Positions 50,101-57,189 of a stretch of DNA of 64,000 nt are shown piece by piece (within the stretch, counting starts at the first letter, position 1; the number at the start of each line of letters is the position of its first letter). The notes beneath the pieces were generated by a model. That model was not told where the DNA came from. It ran no database searches and saw only the letters and a program-made list of their open reading frames with translations. The stretch lies in NCBI GenBank assembly GCA_958510875.1, contig OY294067.1, forward strand, positions 260,401,736 to 260,465,735, given 5' to 3'. Source of the DNA: Endomychus coccineus. Its lineage: Eukaryota; Arthropoda; Insecta; Coleoptera; Endomychidae. A program made the translations under genes and the position numbers.

Positions 50101-50570
50101 TAACATGCTTGACAACTTGGTAGAAATGGTCGATAAACTGATATTGATTTATAAACGTGTTTCACGTTACGCCAAAACTGAAGTTGTAAATTATTATAAA
50201 ACCCACGATCTATCACTTACATAGAAACTACTTGCCGCAAATCGTGCCTGAAGGCACTTCATTACGGCATCTTCGGTGAGGGGCCCCTGAAGATGTATAA
50301 GGTCATCCAAGTTTGCTCCGGCTATAGGAATAGGTTGTCGAGGCTCGGGGATGACGGTCACAAGCGGTACGTGCAATGATTGGTGGTTGTTGTTGTTGGT
50401 GTTGTTGTTGTTACGAGGGGGAATCACAGGTTGAGGTGCTACTGGTGGTGCTTTTATGGGTGTCGGCGTCGATCCTTGGACATGCAAGCGGTTTCTTAAG
50501 GTCACGAGTTCAGTACTAAGACTTCGGAGACGTTGTTGCAAGTGTACCGCTTCGTTCGAGGACGATGCAT
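24084..50570 (-). CDS. dachs: Unconventional myosin, probably dachs (class XX); 3' five exons
   Basis: Exons 50570-50221, 33375-33204, 30494-30322, 28913-28663 and 26130-24084 join through GT-AG introns in perfect phase to 996 residues plus TAA; upstream exons were not found. Residues 1-85: helical QQRLRSLSTELVTLRNRLH, then a Pro/Asn-rich linker. Motor: LHLQGPLTEDAV-type start (about 90), P-loop GTSGSGKS (174-181; canonical is GESGAGKT), switch I NSESSRI (225-231), switch II DMFGFE (491-496), FVRCIRSN and converter (710-760). A Ser-rich insert of about 50 residues precedes switch II (431-483). One IQ motif (831-850), PPPVPPSR and a small SH3-like end follow. Dachs acts in Fat/Dachsous-Hippo growth and polarity signalling at the cell cortex (family knowledge). 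The class assignment is inferred from the insert, single IQ and short tail; another orphan insect myosin cannot be excluded. The last exon is GC-richer than its surroundings. Confidence 0.85.
26269..27170 (+). mobile_element. Jockey-clade reverse transcriptase relic
   Basis: Plus-strand pieces follow jockey ORF2 order. GKPINDIKSCRPISLLPIVP with KIFNR is RT block 1-2. GFRKKHPTFD and FIEKSLEDKKICSG follow, then MPQGSILEPVLY (the GVPQGS.LGP.L block) and SVGNTIDETKSVVQKATNTL-like remains. Stops, frameshifts and deletions (the YADD/FADD box is not intact) show it is dead. It lies in the myosin intron before the last exon, antisense to the gene. Confidence 0.75.
27251..28184. mobile_element. Foldback element, 0.93-kb near-perfect palindrome
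   Basis: The left arm from TACAGGGTGTCCCAGGTTTT to about 27700 is mirrored by the right arm from about 27750 to AAAACCTGTA (28175-28184), leaving only some tens of bases in the loop. Paired landmarks include GAACTTCAACAGTCGATAG (27281) against CTATCGACTGTTGAAGTTC (28149), and GTTGAAAAACATGGTCAAT (27674) against ATTGACCATGTTTTTCAAC (27749). There is no coding capacity. The termini belong to the TACAGGGTGT class. It sits in a myosin intron. Confidence 0.93.
28663..28913 (-). CDS. dachs: Myosin exon (motor, after switch I)
   Basis: The acceptor ends with CTTACAG, and the exon opens GQFIEVQVTDGALYRTKI, completing switch I from the previous exon (SSRI-G). It continues YFLDQTRVIKPLPGEKNYHI and FYQMLAGLSNEERAKL. 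Donor GTATGT follows SSR in phase 2. Confidence 0.96.
29106..30060 (-). mobile_element. Mariner-like transposase relic in pieces
   Basis: Minus-strand pieces include KDLGLHPYNMQLTLQLKPFD (about 29690-29755), the linker before the first catalytic Asp in Tc1/mariner-like transposases. The C-terminal NPQSLKGNIRAALDATDPLL (about 29190-29260) resembles the terminal helices of that family. The catalytic centre is missing. The stretch 29540-29640 is the dispersed repeat also found at 13658. It lies between two myosin exons on the same strand as the gene. Confidence 0.5.
30322..30494 (-). CDS. dachs: Myosin exon (P-loop to switch I)
   Basis: The acceptor TTTTCTTCCAG precedes 30494. With the G from the previous exon it reads GTSGSGKSHASMLLLRQLF, then GGGPETDAFKHLAAAFTVL and TVTNSESSRI. 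Donor GTAAGT starts at 30321. This exon carries both the Walker A loop and switch I. Confidence 0.97.
30657..31889 (+). mobile_element. Mariner-like element with long terminal repeats, internally deleted
   Basis: Termini TACAGTGTGACCCATTTAGA and TAAATAGGTCACACTGTA are inverted and extend as imperfect inverted repeats for over 250 bp on each side (30657 to about 30990, about 31540 to 31889). Between them, 31200-31320 encodes pieces REKIEIVRLLGDDRRQR and VCRVFNGRHAEDGGLVEATR in shifted frames. These resemble the helix-turn-helix N terminus of insect mariner-like transposases. The catalytic domain is absent, so this is a deletion derivative. It lies in the intron between the P-loop exon and the preceding exon. 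Confidence 0.85.
32420..32985 (-). mobile_element. Mariner-like transposase catalytic relic
   Basis: The minus strand reads VLYIDEASFTREGIFIPRNS (first catalytic Asp), HVWYEENPQSIRERGFQNKF, TVNVWVSMVEDCLIGSYTL and then a degenerate MWFQHDGAFI (second Asp). The order and spacing match the insect IS630/Tc1/mariner family also seen at 35 and 43-44.6 kb. Stops break the frame. Myosin intron, same strand as the gene. Confidence 0.75.
33204..33375 (-). CDS. dachs: Myosin exon (start of motor core)
   Basis: The acceptor TTATTTACAG precedes 33375. The exon reads TNVGPILLCVNPYRDVGNPL (the ..G.L.LVNPY.. strand of the motor) through ETGYPQAIILSG, ending one base into the P-loop Gly. Donor GTAAGT is at 33203-33198. 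Confidence 0.96.
33660..35950 (+). mobile_element. Mariner-like element relic, split by a retroelement insertion
   Basis: The left end is TACAGGGTGCCCAGAAATCC, and the right end near 35920-35950 (CGTGTATAAACTTCCTGAAT) roughly mirrors the inner left terminus (33691-33720). From about 35050 the plus strand encodes NADAEKRVLNSVSPNSVIST, then ILFTDKAAFTREGL (first-Asp region) and RNVWAEVIENHSIGPRRLNG, with many stops. The non-LTR fragment at 34050-34840 separates the left terminus from the transposase. Boundaries are approximate because the right terminus lacks the last bases. Confidence 0.7.
34050..34840 (-). mobile_element. R1/jockey-type retroelement tail (RNase H and zinc knuckle)
   Basis: 34638-34835 on the minus strand encodes RNase H: YICTDNRAALDALRAHRVIS, AELARRNKLQLVWVPAHSGV and KGNEVAD. 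34172-34372 encodes the terminal region CGETDETPSHILAECPALAS. The 3' end has a short AATCAATC-type repeat tail near 34090-34110. A homologous tail lies at 52440-53235. It is inserted within a mariner-like relic, so it arrived later than that element. Confidence 0.85.
36000..36890. other. Myosin intron DNA, nothing recognised
   Basis: AT-rich intronic sequence. A minus-strand frame at 36545-36808 has no recognised domain. No terminal repeats found. Confidence 0.35.
36900..37740 (-). mobile_element. Non-LTR reverse transcriptase fragments, partly duplicated
   Basis: The minus strand at about 37200-37290 reads NPQRSVLTPTLFLLNINDLL, the GVPQGSVL.P.LF...INDL block of non-LTR reverse transcriptases. 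Downstream, MNEDLAGILKWGSDNLV and ITNNTLSWDDRVTFIEKS (36930-37160) are the thumb region. A second diverged copy of the same downstream part lies at 37441-37740. The same family occurs at 49320-49800 and 47830-48300. Confidence 0.7.
38018..38478. repeat. Direct repeat of about 190 bp, spacing 276 bp
   Basis: GTGACTATTGAGTATCATGG (38018) and GTGACTATTGAGTGTCATGG (38294) begin two copies. Both share TTTCATTCCTTT, TTTCTGCGAATT and ACGACGATAGTACCAGGATG, and end with AATCTG.CAC.GGAATCG. There is no coding signal. The intervening DNA also has CAGGATATCCTGACTACCAG. Confidence 0.8.
38807..39817. mobile_element. 1-kb non-coding element with 60-bp inverted repeats
   Basis: The left end TACCGGGATATCAAAAATTA and the right end AATTTTTGATATCCCGGTA continue as inverted repeats for about 60 bp, through CTTGGTCAAGGGTGGTT and GAATCTAAAACGTGTG. 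A third copy of the inner part (AAAAATTATCTTGGTCAAGG) lies inside at about 38975. The interior is relatively rich in CpG and CGCG-like motifs and has no transposase. Class not assigned. Confidence 0.85.
39818..40746. other. Myosin intron DNA, possible LTR-like stretch
   Basis: No gene seen. 40270-40640 is less AT-rich, with AATAAATGT and GATGAATAAAGTC signals and a TGGTGACCTTGGAAGCTGG motif that could be part of an LTR retroelement. No paired LTR or primer site could be established. Confidence 0.3.
40747..42605 (+). mobile_element. FLYWCH-type MULE (Phantom-like), recently inactivated
   Basis: The frame at 40958-41542 encodes a FLYWCH zinc finger: YENYKFKEHN, TKWRCIKHKCKANFHT and VNHNHEPE supply the C2H2 ligands. 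After one in-frame TAA (41540) the same frame continues at 41555 with YMDGTFTKYFTHMFTIHGFF (first catalytic Asp), EEIVVDFEISIHNVVEIYPN (second Asp) and ITGCRFHS (CXXH). A frameshift near 41830 moves to WYRKIQNLGSSKEYQDKNSE up to 42030, and more tail lies up to 42366. CAAACTCGGCACAT near 40746 is inverted at 42504 (ATGTGCCGAGTTT), with further copies at 40807, 42549 and 42591: subterminal repeats. Myosin intron, antisense. Confidence 0.88.
42956..43950 (-). mobile_element. Mariner-like transposase copy A (minus arm of an inverted pair)
   Basis: The minus strand encodes FGLYVLLDRLTASAFSDFSE, HESMWEETPLS, NAWIQLDGCSAHFG (second Asp), RKYSEIWIGRGGSVV, then MPVHYREDLLNRIRRACGEI and NNSMLIRTRRSLRNR (43350-43583). 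The downstream terminus TACAGGATGTTC is at 42956. Frameshifts are present around 43640-43700, where the third catalytic acid region is deleted. It is the mirror partner of 44060-44610. Confidence 0.8.
44000..44610 (+). mobile_element. Mariner-like transposase copy B (plus arm of an inverted pair)
   Basis: The frame at 44003-44272 encodes GTRSRDFQEEFNVNVRLGIY and KINIFGPYVSQDRLIAAAFL. After a stop comes RKYGERWISKGGPVAWPPRS and IDLNPLDFFAWGYL with the third-acid region (about 44290-44390). Part of the QLDG block is deleted. The 3' 100 bp matches copy A up to AAAGAAATTCCA, where homology stops. Copies A and B diverge head to head. Confidence 0.8.
44620..45480 (-). repeat. Coding-like dispersed repeat, copy 2
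   Basis: The minus-strand frame at 45044-45313 reads MRRGKQLSGTKILVAPVLPG, EPKLCLPIDALTINMLALQY, AYKIIDSARVGLTWAVQAHH and onward to a stop. A second frame at 44533-44796 reads ENLKVSSAGSTRNLSGAVAS. The MRR.KQLSGT and PGEP.L parts match 16680-16920. I do not recognise the family. Confidence 0.5.
45481..47640. other. Myosin intron DNA, nothing recognised
   Basis: AT-rich intronic stretch. Short frames at 45632-45820 and 46628-46867 show no domain. Several TTTAATTGAC-like motifs recur at 46227, 46349 and 46539, but no element boundaries are clear. Confidence 0.35.
47830..48320 (+). mobile_element. Non-LTR retroelement ORF2 C-terminal fragment
   Basis: The plus strand reads RDIAINTNLAKILNWRSDNL then VEFNKTKTEACISS, the region after the reverse transcriptase catalytic box. 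48068-48319 holds LAIPQIYKARIQAETY and SRLHFSIERRSCVPSEPLNS, the C terminus. Frame breaks and deletions separate them. Same family as 36900-37740. Confidence 0.65.
48340..48720 (+). mobile_element. R1-like retroelement fragment
   Basis: Plus-strand pieces SIKAIQLLKMCRNFAG, GCNPSILR and MFTVIAVIGLV match the thumb region of R1-type elements (K.WG..P......Y..V..P), with several stops. A different element of this type lies at 62230-62690. Confidence 0.5.
48769..49800 (-). mobile_element. Non-LTR retroelement, RT to C terminus
   Basis: On the minus strand 49526-49762 reads DPHRFVLAPILFWPHINDLS, a diverged GVPQGSVLAPILF..INDLS block. 49059-49268 reads SLEHIRKVDDLFLLCRYFQE, and 48769-49014 in shifted frames reads RTAKLWNS and FKKHFNVYLCSQY, the protein end. 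It is the most complete copy of the family in the window but is broken in several places. Confidence 0.75.
50221..50570 (-). CDS. dachs: Myosin exon (N-terminal extension to motor start)
   Basis: The acceptor TTACTTTACAG precedes 50570, and the first two bases finish a codon from an exon not found. It reads SSSNEAVHLQQRLRSLSTEL, a Pro/Asn-rich stretch (PPRNNNNTNNNNHQ), then LDDLIHLQGPLTEDAVMKCL and QARFAASSFY, the myosin motor entry. Donor GTAAGT is at 50220-50215. The following intron is 16845 bp, the largest in the gene. Confidence 0.93.
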
Positions 50571-51359
50571 CTGTAAAGTAATGAAAATAATGTAATTTAG
50601 ATTTTTCATCATCGAAGCGATGATTATGATTCAGTCTTAAATAAAATCAGTTGAAATAAAGGCATGTCACAAGCCGAGAATTATTGAATCTCTCCGTCCA
50701 CCCTCTCTCTAATTTATACATTAGTATCGTTTAAAGATGACACGCTAGTGTCGAAAATATGGTCACGATTTGTTGCTATAATATATGTGATAAGAACGGA
50801 GTAAAAGTTTTTATTTTATTATATCAATATGATGAATTATCACAAAGTAATGGCTTCCACCATCGAATTTTTTCAAATATTCTCTAAACACCTGTTTATG
50901 AAAGCCATTGTTGCGCATCAATGATCTAAATGTTACTTGCAGTTATTTCTTGTTTATCAGCATGTCGAGGTTAAAATACATACTTGTTACACGCTCCTTG
51001 AATCACTGAAACTAGAATGATCTCTCCTTATCATTAAAATATAGTAGGAAGAAATAATATCACTCTGAAGCATCATTACTGTTGGCTTTTTTTGGGGTAG
51101 GCAATGGAAGCAATGTCTCACCATACAAATCAAACCCAATAATACAAAAATAAGTGTTATTATTCTATTACACCTAATTTAACAAGATTCAAACAGTGCA
51201 GGTAAGCCCGAGATAAGCGTTAGTTTAAATATGCATCATGTATTCAAATGGTTGGTATGGTATTCACTACACACGCATAAAAACTGCAACCAAGTTGACA
51301 AGACTTGAAATCTAGCTCAATAGCGTATTCGTTCATTAGAATTCGTTTACAACAATACA

Positions 51360-51790
51360 TGCACCCATTGTACAGATGCGTTACACTGATCCCCAAGAAT
51401 CAGCGCACTTTCTGTAGATCTATGCAATACCGAGAAGATCCAGAGACGGTGTTAAGTCTCTTCTGAGCATTAACCAGCTACCCGGTCCCGACTGGGTGTT
51501 GAATAGGTGACTACTCGCCCACCTCGAGATCGTGGTGAACACTTCAGTAGGAATCGATCTCGTCTACCTCTGGAGCTCGGTTAACACTCTTGAGTGGGAG
51601 TCGCTTCACTAGGCCGATATTAAATAATATATATCACGAAGATGGCTCTTCAGGAATCGTTTACCTGAGGAAGCATGGTGAATATTGCCGAGTGGGAATT
51701 GCCATTTGGTAGCTGAGTGAACACTCGATTGAGAACCACTCCACTAGGTGACACGTGACACAAGGTGCAAAGGGCTTTAGACTGGAAATT
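51360..51790. repeat. Dispersed repeat with GAACACTCGAGTGGGAACCGC-like subrepeats, copy 1
   Basis: Sub-units ending in variants of CACTCTTGAGTGGGAGTCGC and TCACTAGGTGACACGTGACA occur three or more times here and again at 56340-56575. The sequence is not coding and is GC-richer than the surroundings. It may be the untranslated part of a retroelement, since RNase H-type fragments are near both copies, but this is inference. Confidence 0.6.
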
Positions 51791-51819
51791 AAGGGACTGC
51801 AATAAAGATTAAATTATAT

Positions 51820-52376
51820 ATAAAAATTCTCGGGAAATAGGTCACATTAACACTCTGTTTTAAATATTTTCGTCTTCACGTTCGTTTCGGTCTCACGACT
51901 ATCATCCGTCCTTATAATGTTAAAAGTTTATTTTAGGTAGAATTGTCTAAAGTATTTCTCCGAGGCTAGAAACCTTCTTTTATTACCTAATAAATCATGA
52001 CATCTGGTTCGTAAATGAACACTTGAGATGGTCTCGTCTGTTTAGTCTCTCGTAGACATTTATGAAATGTGGTCGTATTTGTTGATAATTCTACTAAATA
52101 GTGGATTTTTAATATTACGTTGTAACATTCCTGTGTTATAATTCCGATTTCATGTTTCTGTTCGTATCGGCGACGTTGGCATTTAAACGAAATTTGTGCG
52201 ATAAGGACGCTTTGTGTTAATACAATTAGTTCTAAGTAATCGAGTTATTGAAGTAATAAGTCTTCTGATGATGGTCGTGAGACCGAAACGTACGTAAAGA
52301 CGAAAATATTCAAAACAGAGTGTTAATGTGACCTATTTCCCGAGAATTTTTATATATAATTCATACTGGGTCAAGA
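51820..52376. mobile_element. Mini-Penelope element, terminal repeats only
   Basis: Inverted termini of about 90 bp (left AAATTCTCGGGAAATAGGTC near 51830, right GACCTATTTCCCGAGAATTT near 52340) flank about 350 bp. The inside lacks RT and nuclease but matches the reverse complement of the non-coding 3' part of the large Penelope copy (about 17900-18050). The right terminus carries a hammerhead motif with intact core boxes. The left one lost part of the core. Confidence 0.85.
52260..52302 (+). ncRNA. Hammerhead ribozyme motif, core boxes intact
   Basis: GTCTT, CTGATGA (52265-52271), T, GGTC-GTGA-GACC stem II (52273-52284), GAAAC, GTAC loop, GTA and AAGAC (52297-52301). GTCTT pairs with AAGAC for stem I, and stem III is two base pairs. 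Predicted cleavage follows A at 52296. Both conserved core boxes are present. Confidence 0.75.
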
Positions 52377-52439
52377 ATCTTTATTATTATAAAGACTAAA
52401 GACCACTATCTCAGTGACTCTAGGCGCTTACTACAGCTT

Positions 52440-53235
52440 ACTGCAGGGTTTTTCAGGCGGAGGTATACGTAATATTGACTTGTGCCCTGGAAAACCAGCG
52501 AAGATACTATGCAAATAGGCGCATATTTATTCGCACAGATAGCGGGTCGACTCTGGGAGCTCCCAAATCACTCAGAGTCACATCAAGGCTTGTCAAAGGA
52601 TGCAGGGATACACTGGCTGAACTGGCCAGGAAAAATAAAGTTCAACTCATCTGAGTCCTTGGACACATTGGTGTTGTAGGAAACGAAATGGCGTAGGGGC
52701 CCCCTTCTGGGCCAACTGAATGAAGAGTGGTCTAAAGTGTGCCAAGAATCACAATGCATCAGGCAGGCCAAGTTCTTCATCAAAGAGCCTGTGCCTAAGC
52801 TCCTCTAAACTCCTTTCTCTGAACAGAAGGGACATCAAAGAGATGACTGGAATCCTAACCGGTCACTGTCGTCTTAACAAACACCTTCAACTATGGGCAT
52901 CGCAGATGGTTCAATATGGAGGAAATATAGAGAGACGGAAGAAACTGCCTCTCACATCCTGTTAGAATGTCCAGCATTATCATCCCCCAGGAACCGATAC
53001 TTCGGAGAATTAAAACTGCTCCCAGAAGAACTTATGGAAGCCAGCACTGGCAATATTCTGGGTTTCTGGCGGGTCACAAACCTGCTAGAATAGAATAGGC
53101 TTCTGACCACGGGGCGCACAATGGACCCAACTAAGTGGCCTAAGTGCAATTGGGGGCTTAGCGCCCTCCCCTCAAGTAATGACTATGATGAAGGGACCGC
53201 AATGGTCCCATTAATAATAATAATAATCATTGGTG
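52440..53235 (+). mobile_element. R1/jockey-type retroelement tail (RNase H and zinc knuckle)
   Basis: Plus-strand RNase H pieces IFIRTDSGSTLGAPKSLRVT, RDTLAELARKNKVQLI and GHIGVVGNEMA (about 52530-52700) are followed by YRETEETASHILLECPALSS and GNILGFWRVTNLLE to a stop near 53092. A 3' region ends with a TAA-rich microsatellite (ATTAATAATAATAATAAT at 53211-53228), typical of this class. The frame is broken several times. Paralog of 34050-34840. Confidence 0.85.
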
Positions 53236-53239
53236 CCCC

Positions 53240-54310
53240 AAATACATCTAGGTCACTTTTGAATGTAAGGGAATGTTGCCGAGATTGGACCATTCATTTG
53301 TTTTTTATTATTTTCAATCATGTCCCCCTGGTCCTCACTCCTTGCCTCATCCGGTAATCATACCAGCTTACGTTTGATCATTGTGACAGTAACATTAGAC
53401 CATCATACAGGTGACTATCTCCAAATGAGAATTTGAAAAGCCATTGTGGTAGTGTTGGTAATGCATCGGAACGCATGAGATAACTATTCGGGAAACATAT
53501 TTTCGAAATTTTTCTAATGCACTGAAGTTAAAAGCAGCAAACGTCAATTATTTTTGCATATTCTAAATTGTGAAATAGCTGTCTTGTGAAAAAAACATAT
53601 ATGTCACACTGAGGATCAAGAAAACAAGCAAGTTATTTAATTAAAGCTGGAAAACAATCTCTAGTATCAATGCCAAGTTTTTCTTGCAGTTTATAATTAA
53701 GTGATGCCGCGTTCTTAGACATATATCACTTCTGTCAGAGAACGAATACGAGTTGTAAGTTGAAGTAACTTTTTCACGTTGTGCAAGCGTTAGAATGAGA
53801 TAATATTTATTAGGTATGGACCAACATTAGTTCTTCTGTGAAACTTGGAAGTCTATCTTACGAATATATAAACCTCAGTATTTTATGAACAAAGGATGAT
53901 CAGCAGGGGCGATTGCACCATTGAGGCGGAAGGTCTCAAACCTCCCAAGTCTAACGAAGAAAATGAGCTGCCGACGAGGCTGCAGGTGCCGCACTCAATT
54001 AAAGTAGGTAGGTACTGACAATTTTTCTTTCTACGTGGTACTGCGGTCTTATAATAGTGCCGACTTTGATATTTTTATGGCCAGTTTTTTATGAGCACTA
54101 TAAATATGTTATGAACTATACTCGTTTACGACGGCTATGTGTACAATAAAGTTACATAATGCACGAATTGTCAATGGTGTCAACTCATTCTCGACCAAAC
54201 AGTAGGGACAAGGCACAATTCTTATGAACCCCTGCTCGCATAAGGCAATACATGAAGAAATGTTATATCTTAGAACACTATTAATAATGTTTCTTGACGC
54301 AGGTATGAAT
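53240..54310. other. DNA between retroelement tail and Penelope fragment, nothing recognised
   Basis: No domain, terminal repeat or gene was recognised in this AT-rich stretch. Confidence 0.35.
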
Positions 54311-54311
54311 T

Positions 54312-54650
54312 ACATGTAAATTCTCGGGAAATAGGTCAAATTAACATGTATGTTCACTATATTTTCGACCATCATCAGAAAGCGCTTAAAACTAATTCAC
54401 GTTACTTCTATCACCTTTCTAAATAAACACAATTTTGAACATTATAAAGAAATATGCATGTCTTTGAAATATTATATTTGTTAAAATTTGACTCAATGAC
54501 TGTACTCTAGTTCTATGCTTTACAGCATTAGCGTCACGTCTTATGTGAATTATTTCCAGGGTAGATCTTTCATAATAATTGGTTTCTTCAGCTGAAATAT
54601 TAATATTTTTATTCGAACTGATGGTTATAATCAAAACAATGCTATTCGTT
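54312..54650 (-). mobile_element. Penelope-like element 3' fragment
   Basis: 54419-54634 on the minus strand encodes KNINISAEETNYYERSTLEI and IHIRRDANAVKHRTRVQSLS, the C-terminal part of the Penelope GIY-YIG nuclease, homologous to 18069-18250. The terminus TTCTCGGGAAATAGGTCAAA lies at about 54324. A truncated hammerhead remnant (CTGATGATGGTCG, minus strand, about 54366-54378) has lost stem I and most of the core. Confidence 0.8.
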
Positions 54651-54659
54651 CAGAAGCGA

Positions 54660-56330
54660 AGGCCGAGAATAGATTTTATTAAACCATGGTTCACTAGATG
54701 ATGGTGTTTTGTTGATATGGGGTATGTAAGTTACCAATCCCAGCATGATAATTTACAAAATCTGTTTGGCACATTGCGTTGGGCCTTCAGATTCAAAACA
54801 TACGCTTCTCCAAGAAAAACATGTGAAGATCATTCCAGTCGGATGAGTTGTAATGCTAAAATATGCGTGGAGGTATTGGATTTGTCCGTGGAGGTGATAT
54901 AGGGATATATGGATATTTAGTGCTTTTAAAATAAAAGAATCAAAAGGAATTTTCCAGGAAGCGTTGATTTCTACATCCATAATTACTAAGACGAAACGAA
55001 AGTAAACAAAGAACGAACAAACTGGTACTTCTTGCTCATGCGCAGATATCTCAAAACTCCACTTCCGTTTATAATACATTGCATCCCAATGGACACAATA
55101 TAATGCATTAGCCTTATAGTCCTATTAGTATTAGATATATGTGAAGGAACAACCTAGCGCTCGCAAATTGATCGAAGCTATCGAAGCCACAGTGTCTGTT
55201 TAATACGTGTGGGAGTACATTGTTTTACTCATTGCTTGTTTCAATATTCATTGGTTATTGTTTTGGCGTTTTGTTTCATTTTGAGTTGGTTGATTTTGAT
55301 GGTGACAAAATGACTGATGATAGTGAGCACAGTGTAAGTAATATTCTGAAATTGAATTTTAACACTAATGATCACAGGGTAGCGATACCTGCCTTCACGA
55401 GGCATTCTTAGATAATTCATAAAAACTGTCTGGATGTGATAAGGTAAATGCTATGTTTTGTTGTTTTATCCCGAATTCGTAGGAATCTACAAAACATGGT
55501 TGCAAACATGATTTAAAGACATAAAATATTTATATCAAATAGAAAAATTCTACTCAGATGAAATTACGGAGGAACTACGTATTTATTGATGTTGTTTATT
55601 GTTTGTATGAAATTCGAATTTCCTCTGTCCTCAATTTAAAATCATCACAAACCGCCACTGATGATCAAAAACAAAATTTTTTGCTTGAAATGTCAAACAT
55701 TCACCAAATGGACTTAATCACTTTGTATGTTATACATTATTATGTTTATGTGAGCCAATGATATCACGTGATCTTTAAATGTAAAGCCGTTCCTAATCTC
55801 ATATTCTATTCTTCGTGCTGGTGAAAATATTATGATCGAGATACATCTGAACCACTTAAAATAAAGATCAATGAGCAGAAACTGAGATCAATAGAATTGT
55901 ACACTTTAAATCTGCCTTGTGACGATTATAGAGTCATTATAGTGTGATGTGGTATAATATAAAAGTAAAAGCTAGACAATAAAAGTGGAAATATGAGTTG
56001 CAAGTATCTATTGAAATGGCCATTGGGATAAAACCATGATGTTAACCAACAGTAATTGATTGTCGAAGCCGTTATTTCATAGTTATCTATCATATTGATA
56101 CACTGTTTTTAGCATTGACTATAAACTAAATAAGACACAGGTGTTTACATGAGTACGAGTCGTCCACTCTTCACATTCTAAGAGGATAGTATAAATGCAC
56201 ATCTGGTTTTAATTGTCTCACTATTTTCTTTCCCGCACTTTCTCGTTAGTGGCCACAAACAACGCTTCAGTAACGTATAGACGATGCTGCACAAATTACA
56301 TAAAGAGGTAATTTGTGCGATGCTATTATA
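54660..56330. other. Intergenic or upstream intron DNA, nothing recognised
   Basis: Several short frames on both strands (for example 54753-55079 minus and 55220-55411 plus) have no recognisable domain or splice context. An upstream exon of the myosin could be hidden here but was not found. Confidence 0.3.
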
Positions 56331-56339
56331 TAAAACGAG

Positions 56340-56575
56340 GACGGTCTCAACCTCTTCAGAACTTGGTCACCGTGGGAAACATGATGAACACTCAAGGGAG
56401 GAACCGTCCTCTGATAGCTGAGGGAACACTCGAGTGGGAACCGCCCCAGGGTAGGTGAGTGGAGACTCGGGAGTGGGAATAAGAAAGTATACTATGGTGA
56501 GAACCGCTTCACTAGGTGATACTTGACATGGCGTATAATGGGCTTTGACCTAGGCATTAAGAAACCTCAATACCT
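56340..56575. repeat. Dispersed repeat with GAACACTCGAGTGGGAACCGC-like subrepeats, copy 2
   Basis: Shares CACTCGAGTGGGAACCGC, CGCTTCACTAGGTGATACTT and GGGCTTT...AGGCATTAAG with 51360-51790. It is followed by an imperfect TTAATAA-rich stretch at 56585-56605. Confidence 0.6.
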
Positions 56576-56663
56576 CCCCTCTCCCCCTTAATAATATTAA
56601 TAATAACGCAACCGAAATAAATAAAATGCTATTCCTGTGGTGGATATTATGATTAGATGAATA

Positions 56664-57180
56664 TTGACAGCGCATATGTATAGCAAACAAATTACAGAAA
56701 TAAGTAAGTATGGGGGGGGGGTGTTCTCTAGCATAAAAGCCAACCACTTGTGTGGAATTCACGAAGAACAGAACAAGACAATAAGGATGTGCCTAAACGC
56801 ACCTTATTACGTTACACACCACCAACTAAGACAAGACATAGACGTACCAACCCTGACAGAGTTTTTCCAGAAACTTGCTACAAATACGGACAACAACATG
56901 CTCGAACACACAAACAAAACGATTGGAGACAGAGCAAACTACGACCTCTCACTCAGGGCAAGGTTTAAAAAACCTAGAATGGCGCTAAACCAAATCTCCA
57001 ACTAAACAAACAGTCAAACACACCGACACAAAATAAACACATACCAACAACGCACACAAACACTCAACCAGCGAACCCAAGTAACACAACAAATACAACC
57101 AATCAACGGAAATTCAAACTTACCGCAACGGAAAAAGAACAAGCTCTACCCGTTCCACCACAGAAGATCATGGAGATGGG
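56664..57180 (+). mobile_element. Jockey-type ORF2 C-terminal fragment
   Basis: 56664-57005 encodes EEQNKTIRMCLNAPYYVTHH and QLRQDIDVPTLTEFFQKLAT, matching the QNK.LR...NAP.YVRN..LH.D...PT..E region near the end of jockey ORF2. The stop is at 57003-57005, and an A/C-rich 3' region follows. The upstream RT is absent. Confidence 0.8.
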
Positions 57181-57189
57181 ATCCACACA

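Noticed and set aside
54753..55079. 108-residue minus-strand frame, considered as an upstream myosin exon
   Set aside because: It has no helical or proline-rich character like the known N-terminal exon, and no donor of the phase needed to join 50570.
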